A stretch of DNA of 64,000 nt, from the NCBI RefSeq assembly GCF_001273845.1, contig NZ_JHBW01000087.1:744001-808000 (forward strand), written 5' to 3'. The stretch comes from Leucobacter musarum subsp. musarum. GTDB lineage: Bacteria; Actinomycetota; Actinomycetes; Actinomycetales; Microbacteriaceae. A program made the translations under genes and the position numbers. The notes beneath the pieces are model-generated. The model did no database searches. It was not told the DNA's origin and saw only the letters and a program-made list of their open reading frames with translations. Below, piece after piece: positions 40,273 to 48,019 of this stretch (positions are counted from its first letter, which is position 1; every line of letters starts with the position of its first letter).

Positions 40273-40317
40273 ACGAACGGGGCCGGAGGGAGCGATTGCT
40301 CCCTCGGCCCCGTTCGT
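40273..40317 (-). terminator. Long terminator after the 78-aa membrane protein gene
   Basis: ACGAACGGGGCC, a one-base bulge, GAGGGAG pairs with CTCCCTC-GGCCCCGTTCGT around a 6-nt loop. On the minus strand it is followed by CATTTTC. Confidence 0.72.
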
Positions 40318-40326
40318 ACGCGTCGA

Positions 40327-40563
40327 CTACTTGCCGGTGGCGGGCAGCAGTGTGAACGGCAGCGCGAAACCGAGGATAGTCGCTGCGAGACCGGCCACGA
40401 ACGTCCAGATCTCAGCCGCGCCCAGTTCCGGGTTCACGCCGTAGCTCATCACGATGAACCCGCCGAAGGCCAGCACGATCGAGAGAATGAAGATGATGCC
40501 GGTGACTGCACTCACCGCACCCTGCGAGCTCTCCTCGAACAGTGCGCCGTTCTCCTTCGCCAT
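40327..40563 (-). CDS. Small two-helix membrane protein, unknown
   Basis: A 78-aa protein with two hydrophobic segments (about residues 18-43 and 52-75: GIIFILSIVLAFGGFIVMSYG, WTFVAGLAATILGFALPFTLL). The ATG has AAAGGAG 8 bases upstream, a strong site, and a strong terminator follows, so it is a real single-gene unit. No family recognised. The long frame to 41184 is not coding. Confidence 0.78.
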   Translation of the reverse strand: MAKENGALFEESSQGAVSAVTGIIFILSIVLAFGGFIVMSYGVNPELGAAEIWTFVAGLAATILGFALPFTLLPATGK

Positions 40564-40726
40564 GCTGGCTTCTCCTTTATCGTGGCTCGGCGCCCGCATC
40601 GCGGTCGCTCGGGTGGGGTTCCGCGCGCGCGGAATCTCGTGCCCCCAGGCTACCGCAACCCCCTCGTCGCCCGTGACCCGAACGATAGGCTGAAGATGTC
40701 GCAGTACCGAATTCGAGGGAGTCACC

Positions 40727-40936
40727 GTGTCGATCGGCAAGTACGTCACCAACCCCGGAGTACTCGGAGCCGCGTTCGGCGCCGTCAGCACGGCACGCCG
40801 CACGCAGTCCATGCGCAAGGACTGGCGCCGTTTTCTCGTCTGGGGGGTCTGGATCGCCGGGCTCGCACTCGCCGTCGCCAGCGTCGCCATGCAGGAGCGT
40901 GACGACGAATTCGCGCACGACTCCGACACGGAGTGA
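40727..40936 (+). CDS. Small one-helix membrane protein, unknown
   Basis: A 69-aa protein: basic N-terminal half (AARRTQSMRKDWRR), one hydrophobic helix (about residues 37-56), acidic end (ERDDEFAHDSDTE). GTG start with GAGGGAG five bases upstream. Positive-inside residues suggest the N-terminus is cytoplasmic. It precedes nhaA by 93 bases, but nhaA probably has its own promoter. Confidence 0.68.
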   Translation: MSIGKYVTNPGVLGAAFGAVSTARRTQSMRKDWRRFLVWGVWIAGLALAVASVAMQERDDEFAHDSDTE

Positions 40937-40956
40937 CGTCGCGCGGCCTCGCCCAG

Positions 40957-41029
40957 TAGAATGGGCGGTGGTGAGTCGGGAAGCCTGGTCGACGATTGAT
41001 ACAGTCGTCTCCACTCGGAAAGGCCAACC
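40957..41029 (+). promoter_or_regulatory. nhaA promoter and structured leader
   Basis: TAGAAT (40957-40962) is a good -10. The following roughly 60-nt leader can fold with outer GAGT/ACTC, GG/CC and an inner GACGA/TCGTC hairpin, ending near the GGAAAGG ribosome site. Cation-sensing riboswitches (nhaA-I, nhaA-II, DUF1646) precede such genes elsewhere; I cannot assign this one. Confidence 0.35.
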
Positions 41030-42271
41030 GTGACCTCACCCGCATCGCCTCCCGCACGCCGCCGCACCGTTCTTGCCGCGCTGAGCCGACGAGAGGCATC
41101 CCGACTCGGCAGGCTTCTGCGCACCGAGTCGATCGGTGGTGCGATCGTGGTCATCGCCGCGGCGCTCGGCTTCCTTGCGGCCAACTCCCCCGCAGGTGAT
41201 GCCTATCGTGCACTGCGAGATGCCCATATCGGCATTCCGGCGATCGGCATCGATCTCAGCATCGGCCACTGGGCCTCTGACGGGCTCCTCGCGATCTTCT
41301 TCTTCATCGTCGGTCTCGAACTCAAGCGCGAGTTCGTCGCCGGAGAATTGCGCCGCGTCTCGACGGCCATCGTTCCAGTCGCGGCGGCAGTCGGAGGCGT
41401 GGTCGTGCCCGCTCTCGTGTACGCCGCGGTCAATGCCCAGAGCGGCGGCCTGCACGGGTGGGCGATCCCGACCGCCACCGATATCGCCTTCGCCGTCGCG
41501 GTACTCGGGGTCATCACCCCGGGAGTCCCTCCGGCTCTGCGCCTCTTCCTGCTGACGCTGGCGGTCGTCGACGACCTCATCGCGATCCTCATCATCGCCA
41601 TTGTGTACACGCAGCAACTCAGCTTCCTGCCGCTCCTCATTGCCCTCCTCCCCCTCGCGGTATTCGGCTGGATCGCGCACCGATTCGCACCCCAGCTGGT
41701 GCGACTGCCCTGGTTGCCCTGGGTGGCGCTCCTGCCCGTCGGCGTGATCGTGTGGGCGTTGGTGCTCGCCTCGGGCATCCATGCCACCATCGCCGGCGTA
41801 CTCCTCGCCTTCCTCATCCCCGTGCGAGGCCGTCGTGGTGCCGCCCTGGCCGAATCGCTCGAGCACCGCATTCGTCCGCTGTCGACCGGGTTCGCCGTGC
41901 CGGTGTTCGCGTTCTTCGCCGCCGGCGTTGCACTCGGTGGCGCTTCGCGCTTCCCCGCAGACCCGATCGCCATCGGCGTGATGCTCGGTCTCGTGGTCGG
42001 CAAGCCGGTCGGCATCGCCGCCACGACCTGGCTCGTCACGCGCTTCACCCGCGCCGAGCTCGACGCCGCCGTTCGGTGGCGGGAGCTGATCGGCGTCGCC
42101 GCTCTGGCCGGTGTCGGATTCACCGTCTCGCTGCTCGTGACCGAGTTGAGCCTGCCCGACCCGAGCGACGCAGATACCGCGAGACTCGCCGTCATGGTGG
42201 GTTCGCTGGTCGCCGTCGCATTCGCGACCGCGCTGCTGTACCGCCCGCGACGCGCGACGCGCGCGGGATGA
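41030..42271 (+). CDS. nhaA: NhaA-type sodium/proton antiporter
   Basis: A 413-aa antiporter exporting sodium (or lithium) for protons. About 11-12 membrane helices. The ion site is the VVDDLIAI Asp pair (about residues 178-179), and other family motifs are LRDAHIGI, HWASDGLLAIFFFIVGLELKREFVAGEL, GWAIPTATDIAFAVAVLG and ASGIHATIAGVLLAFLIP. GTG start with GGAAAGG six bases upstream. Likely controlled through its leader RNA. Confidence 0.95.
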   Translation: MTSPASPPARRRTVLAALSRREASRLGRLLRTESIGGAIVVIAAALGFLAANSPAGDAYRALRDAHIGIPAIGIDLSIGHWASDGLLAIFFFIVGLELKREFVAGELRRVSTAIVPVAAAVGGVVVPALVYAAVNAQSGGLHGWAIPTATDIAFAVAVLGVITPGVPPALRLFLLTLAVVDDLIAILIIAIVYTQQLSFLPLLIALLPLAVFGWIAHRFAPQLVRLPWLPWVALLPVGVIVWALVLASGIHATIAGVLLAFLIPVRGRRGAALAESLEHRIRPLSTGFAVPVFAFFAAGVALGGASRFPADPIAIGVMLGLVVGKPVGIAATTWLVTRFTRAELDAAVRWRELIGVAALAGVGFTVSLLVTELSLPDPSDADTARLAVMVGSLVAVAFATALLYRPRRATRAG

Positions 42272-42281
42272 CGACACCGAT

Positions 42282-42311
42282 TTGAACGGTTCGTGAACCC
42301 CGTGCTAGAGT
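42282..42311 (+). promoter_or_regulatory. Promoter of tRNA-Lys
   Basis: -35 TTGAAC (42282-42287) and -10 TAGAGT (42306-42311) with an 18-bp spacer, 47 bases before the mature tRNA 5' end. Confidence 0.55.
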
Positions 42312-42358
42312 TTCATCCGTTGCTCAGCGCGGGAATCACGTTCTGAATCAGCGAAAAT

Positions 42359-42431
<73 letters not shown>

Positions 42432-42438
42432 CAGATCG

Positions 42439-42467
42439 AAAAGCCTGGTAGTTACTACCGGGCTTTT
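42439..42467 (+). terminator. Terminator after tRNA-Lys
   Basis: AAAAGCCTGGTAG pairs with CTACCGGGCTTTT around TTA and ends in a T run, a textbook intrinsic terminator. Confidence 0.85.
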
Positions 42468-42502
42468 CGCATATCCGCCACCGGTCCCGGAAGGCAGGCG
42501 CC

Positions 42503-43312
42503 ATGACCACTCACGCCCCCTCAGCCGATCTCGAGTTCGCACTCGCACTCGCCGACCTCGCCGACAGCATCGCGCTGCCCCGATTTCAGGCAGCAGACCT
42601 CACGATCGATACGAAACCCGACCGCACGTTCGTGACCGACGCCGACACGGCTGTCGAAGCGGCACTGCGCGCACGCATTCAGACGGAGCGCCCCGCAGAC
42701 GGCTTCTTGGGCGAAGAGTCGGGCGTCGTCGACGGCGGTGAACGGCGGTGGATCATCGACCCGATCGATGGAACGTCGAATTTTCTCCGCGGTGTTCCCA
42801 ACTGGGCGACGCTGATTGCGCTTGAGGTGGCTGGTCAACCCACCGTCGGCGTCGTGTCAGCGCCGGGCTTCGGCGCACGCTGGTGGGCCGAGACCGGCTC
42901 CGGCGCCTGGGGGCAGCGTCAAGGCGAGGCGCCGCGCCCGTTGCGCGTCTCGGGCGTATCCGACCTCGAACACGCCTCCCTCAGTTTCCAGAGCATCGAG
43001 CAATGGGATCTTGCAGGGTATCTGGATCCCTTGATCTCGCTCACCCGCGCGGTCTGGCGCGACCGCGCCTACGGCGACATGTGGTCGTACATGCTGCTCG
43101 CAGAGGGCCTCGTCGACATCGTTGCCGAGTTCGATGTGAAGCCCTACGACCTCGCCGCGCTGGTGCCCATCGTGCGAGAGGCCGGAGGCCGCTTCACTGA
43201 CATCGACGGCGCGTCGAGCGCCTGGAATGGCAGCGCGCTCGCGACCAACGGGGCCCTGCACGATGCGGTGCTCGAGCACGTCGCCACGACGTCGAAACAG
43301 GAGTCGCGATGA
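42503..43312 (+). CDS. hisN: Inositol-monophosphatase-family phosphatase, probable histidinol-phosphatase
   Basis: A 269-aa magnesium-dependent phosphatase. Metal motifs: FLGEESG (about residues 72-78), WIIDPIDGTSNF, and, C-terminal, FDVKPYDLAALVPIVREAGG. The YGDMWSYMLLAEGLVDI segment and length are typical of the actinobacterial HisN group, which removes phosphate from histidinol phosphate, though inositol-1-phosphate or another sugar phosphate cannot be excluded. The DUF3054 gene begins 4 bases inside its end. Confidence 0.85.
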   Translation: MTTHAPSADLEFALALADLADSIALPRFQAADLTIDTKPDRTFVTDADTAVEAALRARIQTERPADGFLGEESGVVDGGERRWIIDPIDGTSNFLRGVPNWATLIALEVAGQPTVGVVSAPGFGARWWAETGSGAWGQRQGEAPRPLRVSGVSDLEHASLSFQSIEQWDLAGYLDPLISLTRAVWRDRAYGDMWSYMLLAEGLVDIVAEFDVKPYDLAALVPIVREAGGRFTDIDGASSAWNGSALATNGALHDAVLEHVATTSKQESR

Positions 43313-43719
43313 GCTCGACGGCGCACCGGGCCGACGCACAGTGCTCCCTCGCTCGAACCGTGACGCTTGCGCTGTGCGCTGACATCGCGTTCGTGCTGCT
43401 GTTCGCCGGCATCGGTCGCAGCAGTCACGAGCGCGAGGCGTCACTGATCGGCCTGTTCAGCACCGCCTGGCCGTTTCTCGTCGGCCTCGCGATCACGTGG
43501 TTGGCGCTGCGCGTCGCACGGCACCCCCTCTCCGTGCTGCGAGCCGGGCTACCGGTATGGATCGGCACGGTCGTGATCGGCATGCTGCTCCGCGCCGCGA
43601 CCGGTGCAAGTATCGCCCCGGCGTTCATCATTGTCGCGACGATCACACTCGCGGTCTTCGTCCTCGGCTGGCGCGCAATTGCGGCCCTGGTGCTTCGCCT
43701 GCGACGCCGTGCCGCCTAA
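43309..43719 (+). CDS. DUF3054 membrane protein
   Basis: A 136-aa protein with four hydrophobic helices and the DUF3054 signature: LLFAGIGRSSHERE, TAWPFLVGLAITWLALR, GLPVWIGTVVIGMLLRAATG, FIIVATITLAVFVLGWRAI. Function unknown. ATG overlaps the phosphatase stop by 4 bases, so they are co-translated. A very strong terminator follows. Confidence 0.85.
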   Translation: MSSTAHRADAQCSLARTVTLALCADIAFVLLFAGIGRSSHEREASLIGLFSTAWPFLVGLAITWLALRVARHPLSVLRAGLPVWIGTVVIGMLLRAATGASIAPAFIIVATITLAVFVLGWRAIAALVLRLRRRAA

Positions 43720-43804
43720 CTGGGCCGTCCAACCCCGCCTAACCGCGCCACCCTATCGCACCGCGCGCGTGCGCAATCGCCCAGAGGCTGCGGGCGAGCG
43801 CATG

Positions 43805-43848
43805 CAGAACAGCCCCGCCCCGGACGTATCCGGGGCGGGGCTGTTCTG
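43805..43848. terminator. 20-bp perfect hairpin between convergent genes
   Basis: CAGAACAGCCCCGCCCCGGA pairs perfectly with its complement around a CGTA loop. It serves both the DUF3054 gene and gap. Confidence 0.8.
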
Positions 43849-43857
43849 TGCCGTCGA

Positions 43858-44859
43858 TTACGACGCGGCGAGCGTTCCGAGCACCTGAGCGGCGCGGTTC
43901 GAGAAGCCCCATTCGTTGTCGTACCAGGCGGTCACCTTGACGTGCTTGCCGTCGGCGTAGGTGAGCTCCGAGTCGAAGATCGAGGAGTGCGGGTTCGCAA
44001 CGATGTCAGAGGAGACGAGCGGCTCTTCCGAGTACTCGAGCACTCCGGCGAGCGGGCCGTCTGCAGCGGCGCGGTAGGCCGCGAGCACCTCGTCACGAGA
44101 GACCTCGCGCGATACCACCGCAGTGAGCTCGACGATGGAACCGACCGGAACCGGCACGCGGAGCGAGCCGCCGACGAGCTTGCCGTCGAGCTGGGGCAGC
44201 ACGAGGCCGATCGCGGTCGCCGCGCCGGTCGACGTCGGCACGATGTTCAGCGCAGCGGCGCGTGCACGGCGCAGATCTGAGTGGGGGGCGTCTTGCAGAC
44301 GCTGATCCTGCGTGTAGGCGTGCACCGTCATCATGGTGCCCCACTCGATTCCGGCGAGGTCGTCGAGCACCTTGGCGAGGGGCGCGAGAGCGTTTGTGGT
44401 GCACGACGCGTTCGACACGATGCGGTGCTGCTCGGGATCGTACAGGTCGTCGTTCACGCCGACCACGATGGTCAGGTCGGCACCCTTCGCGGGGGCGCTG
44501 ACGAGCACGCGCTTCGCGCCCGCTTCGATGTGCTTGTTCGCGCCTTCTTTGGAGGTGAAGAAGCCGGTGGATTCGAGTACGACGTCGACACCGAGCTCAC
44601 CCCAGGGCAGCTTGGCGGGGTCGCGCTCGGCGAGGATCTCGATGCGGCGATCGCCAACGACGAGCGTGCTGCCGTCAACCGAAACGGGCTGCTCAAGCTT
44701 GCCGTACAGGGTGTCGCGTGCCAGCAGGTGCGCCAGCGTGGGCGCATCGGTCAGATCGTTGATGGCGACGACCTCCAGGTCGCTCCCCTGCTGCAGCAGT
44801 GCGCGCAGTACCCCGCGCCCGATGCGTCCGAATCCGTTGATTGCTACCCGACGGGTCAT
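43858..44859 (-). CDS. gap: Glyceraldehyde-3-phosphate dehydrogenase
   Basis: A 333-aa phosphorylating, NAD-type dehydrogenase of glycolysis. N-terminal VAINGFGRIGRGVLRA, catalytic Cys in SNASCTTNALAPL, catalytic His in TVHAYTQDQ, and C-terminal WYDNEWGFSNR. Start: ATG (MTRRVAING) with GAAGGAG upstream; the frame to 44901 is not needed. It stands alone, not with pgk-tpi, so a second gap in the central glycolytic cluster is possible. Confidence 0.95.
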   Translation of the reverse strand: MTRRVAINGFGRIGRGVLRALLQQGSDLEVVAINDLTDAPTLAHLLARDTLYGKLEQPVSVDGSTLVVGDRRIEILAERDPAKLPWGELGVDVVLESTGFFTSKEGANKHIEAGAKRVLVSAPAKGADLTIVVGVNDDLYDPEQHRIVSNASCTTNALAPLAKVLDDLAGIEWGTMMTVHAYTQDQRLQDAPHSDLRRARAAALNIVPTSTGAATAIGLVLPQLDGKLVGGSLRVPVPVGSIVELTAVVSREVSRDEVLAAYRAAADGPLAGVLEYSEEPLVSSDIVANPHSSIFDSELTYADGKHVKVTAWYDNEWGFSNRAAQVLGTLAAS

Positions 44860-45018
44860 GGCTTCACGATCTCCTTCACAATGACGTGCATGATGAACCA
44901 TCTCCAGAGTGGCCGCTCGACAGCATCCACGCCAGTGGCCGCAATGCCATCATTCGAACAGAAACTGCCATGATCTGACATGCGGTGGAAACACCCCGGA
45001 AATCGCCCGGGTCACACC

Positions 45019-45960
45019 TCAGGAGCTTTGCGAGAAGGTACGCCGATACGCAGTCGGCGCGGTTCCGAGCACCTGGCGAAAATGGCGGCGCAGGTTCGTC
45101 GCCGACCCCAACCCGACGCTGGCCGAGATCTCGTCGACCCCGAGGTCGGTCTCTTCGAGCAACTCGCGGGCCCGGTCCACGCGCGCCCGCATGATCCACT
45201 GCATCGGGGTGTATCCCGTTTCATCGAGGAAGCGTCGTGAGAACGTGCGCTCCGACACCCGCGCGTGCGCAGCGAGCCGTGAAATGGTGAGCGGGTACCC
45301 CAAGTGCCTGAGCGCCCACTCGCGGGTTTGTGTGAAGCGTTCGCCGTGCGACTCGGGAACACTGTGCGGCAGGTACTGCGCTTGGCCGCCACTGCGGTAA
45401 GGCGCAGCGACGAGACGTCGTGCCGCATGGTTCGCGACCGCCATACCGGCATCCCGGCGCAGCAGATGCAGACAGAGATCGATGCCCGACGCGGCCCCTG
45501 CGGAGGTGAGCACCGACCCTTCATCGACGAACAGCACCCGCTCATCGACGCGCACTTCCGGAAACTGCTCGGCGAGTCGGCGCGCGTAGTGCCAGTGCGT
45601 GGTCGCGCGGCGTCCGTCGAGCAGGCCCGTCGCCGCGAGCGCGAATGCCCCAGTCGAGATGGCGGCGAGGATCGCCCCGCGTTCGTGCGCCGCCCCGAGT
45701 GCGGCGGTGAGCGCGGCGGGAGGCGCATCGCGATCCGGGAATCGATATCCGGGAACGAAGATGAGGTCGGCAGTCTCCAGCGCTTCCAGACCATGATCGA
45801 CGTGGTACGAGAGCCCGTCGCCGCCGGCGATCAGCCCCGGGTGCACCCCGCAGACGTCGACGGTGTAGGGCATACTCGCGCGGTGGGTGAACACCTGCGC
45901 GGGTATCCCGACATCCATCGGCTTGGCGCCCTCGAGCACCACCACGGCGACCCGTTTCAT
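45019..45960 (-). CDS. GlxA-type AraC-family transcriptional regulator
   Basis: A 313-aa regulator with an N-terminal DJ-1/PfpI-like domain (about residues 1-170: VAVVVLEGAKPMDVGIPAQVF, FVPGYRFPD, AAISTGAFALAATGLLDGRRATTHWHYA) and a C-terminal AraC double helix-turn-helix (about 215-310: ISRLAAHARVSERTFSRRFLDETGYTPMQWIMRARVDRARELLEETDLGVDEIS). The Cys nucleophile of the enzymes is replaced by Thr, so this is a sensor, not a hydrolase. Start ATG has TAGGCT 7 nt upstream. Target and ligand unknown. Confidence 0.88.
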   Translation of the reverse strand: MKRVAVVVLEGAKPMDVGIPAQVFTHRASMPYTVDVCGVHPGLIAGGDGLSYHVDHGLEALETADLIFVPGYRFPDRDAPPAALTAALGAAHERGAILAAISTGAFALAATGLLDGRRATTHWHYARRLAEQFPEVRVDERVLFVDEGSVLTSAGAASGIDLCLHLLRRDAGMAVANHAARRLVAAPYRSGGQAQYLPHSVPESHGERFTQTREWALRHLGYPLTISRLAAHARVSERTFSRRFLDETGYTPMQWIMRARVDRARELLEETDLGVDEISASVGLGSATNLRRHFRQVLGTAPTAYRRTFSQSS

Positions 45961-45967
45961 AGCCACC

Positions 45968-45973
45968 AGCCTA
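45968..45973 (-). promoter_or_regulatory. -10-like TAGGCT element before the GlxA-type gene
   Basis: Minus-strand TAGGCT lies 7 nt before the ATG, with no ribosome site. Confidence 0.45.
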
Positions 45974-46012
45974 CCGCTGCGGTCGCCAACGCATCGCGAG
46001 GTCGACCTCGCG

Positions 46013-48019
46013 TCAGCCGTTCGCCAGGGTCTCGACGATCGCCTCGGCGCGGGTCTCTTGACCCGAGGCCCGCAGCAAGTCGATGAGCTCTCCGGCGACA
46101 CGGGCGCGATCGGGCCTCTGCCGCGCCAGCGTGAAGCCCTCGAATGCGGACTCGAGCGACCAGATCGCATCGGCGGTGTCGCCTTGATCGCGTTGCAGGC
46201 GGCCGGCGAGCCAGAACGCATGCGCTGCGTCGGCGAGACGTCCGAGTGCCGCGAACTCCTCACCCGCGAGCAGCGCTTCCACGATCGCCCGCCCGACGGA
46301 GAGGTCACGATCGGCTTCGGTCGTCTCTGGCGAGATTCGCGCGCCCGCGGCAACCTCCGGCGGCGCAGCCGCGATCGAGCGGGCGAGCGTGTCTCTGAGC
46401 GTCGCACGCCGCGCACTCCACGCGTCGCGCTGCCGCTCGGCCAGCGCCTCCGCAGCATCTCCGGCGTCAAACGCGATCATGCGATCGAGTTCAGCCGCCA
46501 CCTCACGCAGATGCATCTCGGGGTCAGACATGCGTGACGCCACGGGGGCCCAGGCCGCGAGCACCGCGACGATCGCCTCCGGGTCGGCTCCTCCCGTTCG
46601 CAGACGCGGGATCGCTGCGGCGAATCGGCGGTGGGCGTCGGGGTCGGCGCCCGACAGGGCAGCGCACTGCGCGGCTTCCGCGTGCGCGAACCCGGCGCGC
46701 TCCAGCCACCCCTCCGTTTCAAACAGCTCTGCCGCTCGCCCGTAGGCTCGAGCGGCGGCGGCGTGGTCGCGCTGACCGGCGGCGTGTTCCGCAGTGGCGA
46801 ATGCGGCTTCGCCTGACATCCAGGCCGCATTGGTGTCGACGCGCACTCCCGACCTCGCGGTGGCCGTGACGTCCGCCTCCGCCGACCGTTCGCCAGTCGG
46901 ACCGTTGCCGGCCAGCCCGGCAGGCTCCGCAGCGACCTCGACGGGCTGCCCGCTCGTCGGCAAGTGCAACGCGCTGGGCTGTGTCGCGAGCGCTGCAGCG
47001 ATCGCATCGGCGTAGTAGCGATTGCCATTGCGCGGATCCAAGAGGTCGGCAAGCGCGGTACTCTCCCGGTGCACCCAGGTATGCAGATCTGCGACTGTGC
47101 GCCATTCCGGGTCACGCAGACCGGTCTCCATAGCTCCCTGATCGAGCCGAGCCGAAAGCCCGGCGAGCACCCCGAGCAGAAATCTCAAGCGGAAGAGCGG
47201 GCTTGAGCCGCCCCGCAGCAGCGCGACGTGCTCGTTGCGCAGCACTCGGAGTGCGCGGTCGAAGTCCCCGCCCCGCGCGAGTGTGGCGAAGAGCTTGCCC
47301 CGTGCCGGCCCGAAGTCGGTCGCCCCTCCGTCGTCTGCGGCGAGCGCGTCGCCGGCCGAGCGTGCGGCGAGCTCGGCATCGCCGATTTCCAGTGCTGCGA
47401 GTGCGACGGCGTACCGGGTACGGGCCGGCTCAAGATTGCAGTCGAACTCCTGCGTGAGCCCGAGTGCCACGGCTTCTGCGGGGCGGCCGGTCTCGGTGAA
47501 GAAATCGACCTGTTGGCCGATCGTGCAGGCCACGCAATCTTCGAACTCGTCGCGCATGCCGGTGACCCAGTCGATGCGGGCCGCCTCGGCTTCGGGATCG
47601 CCGACGTGCCAGGCCCACCGGAATCGGCTCATGCGCACCGATGACAGCCCGTGCCCCGCGAGCTCGAATCGCCGTTGCATGTCGTCGAGAAAGGCGGCCG
47701 CTTGGGCGTGCGAGATCTGGGGGTATTCGGGCACATCGGCCGCGATCCATTTGAACTCCCAGAAGAGGTTGCGCTCGTCGGCTGCGTCGAAGAGTTCGGG
47801 CGACTCGTCCCAGAGCCGCAGCAGCTGGGCGAAGACCACGAACGACTTCACACCCTCGTCGGTGAAGGTGTACGCCTCGACGAGTTCGAGTAACGCCATT
47901 GCCAGGTGCTCGAGCGGTCCCTCGGTTTCAACGCGGCGGGCGATGGCTTCGGTCGCGGCGGTACGCGCGACGCCGTACGGGAGATCTCGCAGATCGAGGA
48001 GTTGCTGGTCGATCATCAT
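46013..48019 (-). CDS. Large helical-repeat (TPR-like) protein of the Hsp90 operon
   Basis: A 668-aa soluble protein with no signal peptide or membrane segment. It is alanine-rich and helical, with many TPR-like pairs: LEHLAMALLELVEAYTFTDEG near residue 36, ARTRYAVALAALEIGDAELAARSAGDAL, GDFDRALRVLRNEHVALL, and, after a low-complexity linker (about 375-415), AAFATAEHAAGQRDHAAAARAYGRAAELFETEG and DAIWSLESAFEGFTLARQRP. The ATG overlaps the Hsp90 stop by 4 bases and has GGAGG 7 bases upstream. In eukaryotes TPR proteins are Hsp90 co-chaperones, so a partner role is a natural inference. No catalytic motif seen. Confidence 0.85.
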   Translation of the reverse strand: MMIDQQLLDLRDLPYGVARTAATEAIARRVETEGPLEHLAMALLELVEAYTFTDEGVKSFVVFAQLLRLWDESPELFDAADERNLFWEFKWIAADVPEYPQISHAQAAAFLDDMQRRFELAGHGLSSVRMSRFRWAWHVGDPEAEAARIDWVTGMRDEFEDCVACTIGQQVDFFTETGRPAEAVALGLTQEFDCNLEPARTRYAVALAALEIGDAELAARSAGDALAADDGGATDFGPARGKLFATLARGGDFDRALRVLRNEHVALLRGGSSPLFRLRFLLGVLAGLSARLDQGAMETGLRDPEWRTVADLHTWVHRESTALADLLDPRNGNRYYADAIAAALATQPSALHLPTSGQPVEVAAEPAGLAGNGPTGERSAEADVTATARSGVRVDTNAAWMSGEAAFATAEHAAGQRDHAAAARAYGRAAELFETEGWLERAGFAHAEAAQCAALSGADPDAHRRFAAAIPRLRTGGADPEAIVAVLAAWAPVASRMSDPEMHLREVAAELDRMIAFDAGDAAEALAERQRDAWSARRATLRDTLARSIAAAPPEVAAGARISPETTEADRDLSVGRAIVEALLAGEEFAALGRLADAAHAFWLAGRLQRDQGDTADAIWSLESAFEGFTLARQRPDRARVAGELIDLLRASGQETRAEAIVETLANG

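Noticed and set aside
40964-40995. Cobalamin-type box in the nhaA leader
   Set aside because: A short AGTCGGGAAGCCTGG resemblance exists, but the rest of a B12 aptamer is missing and the leader is far too short.
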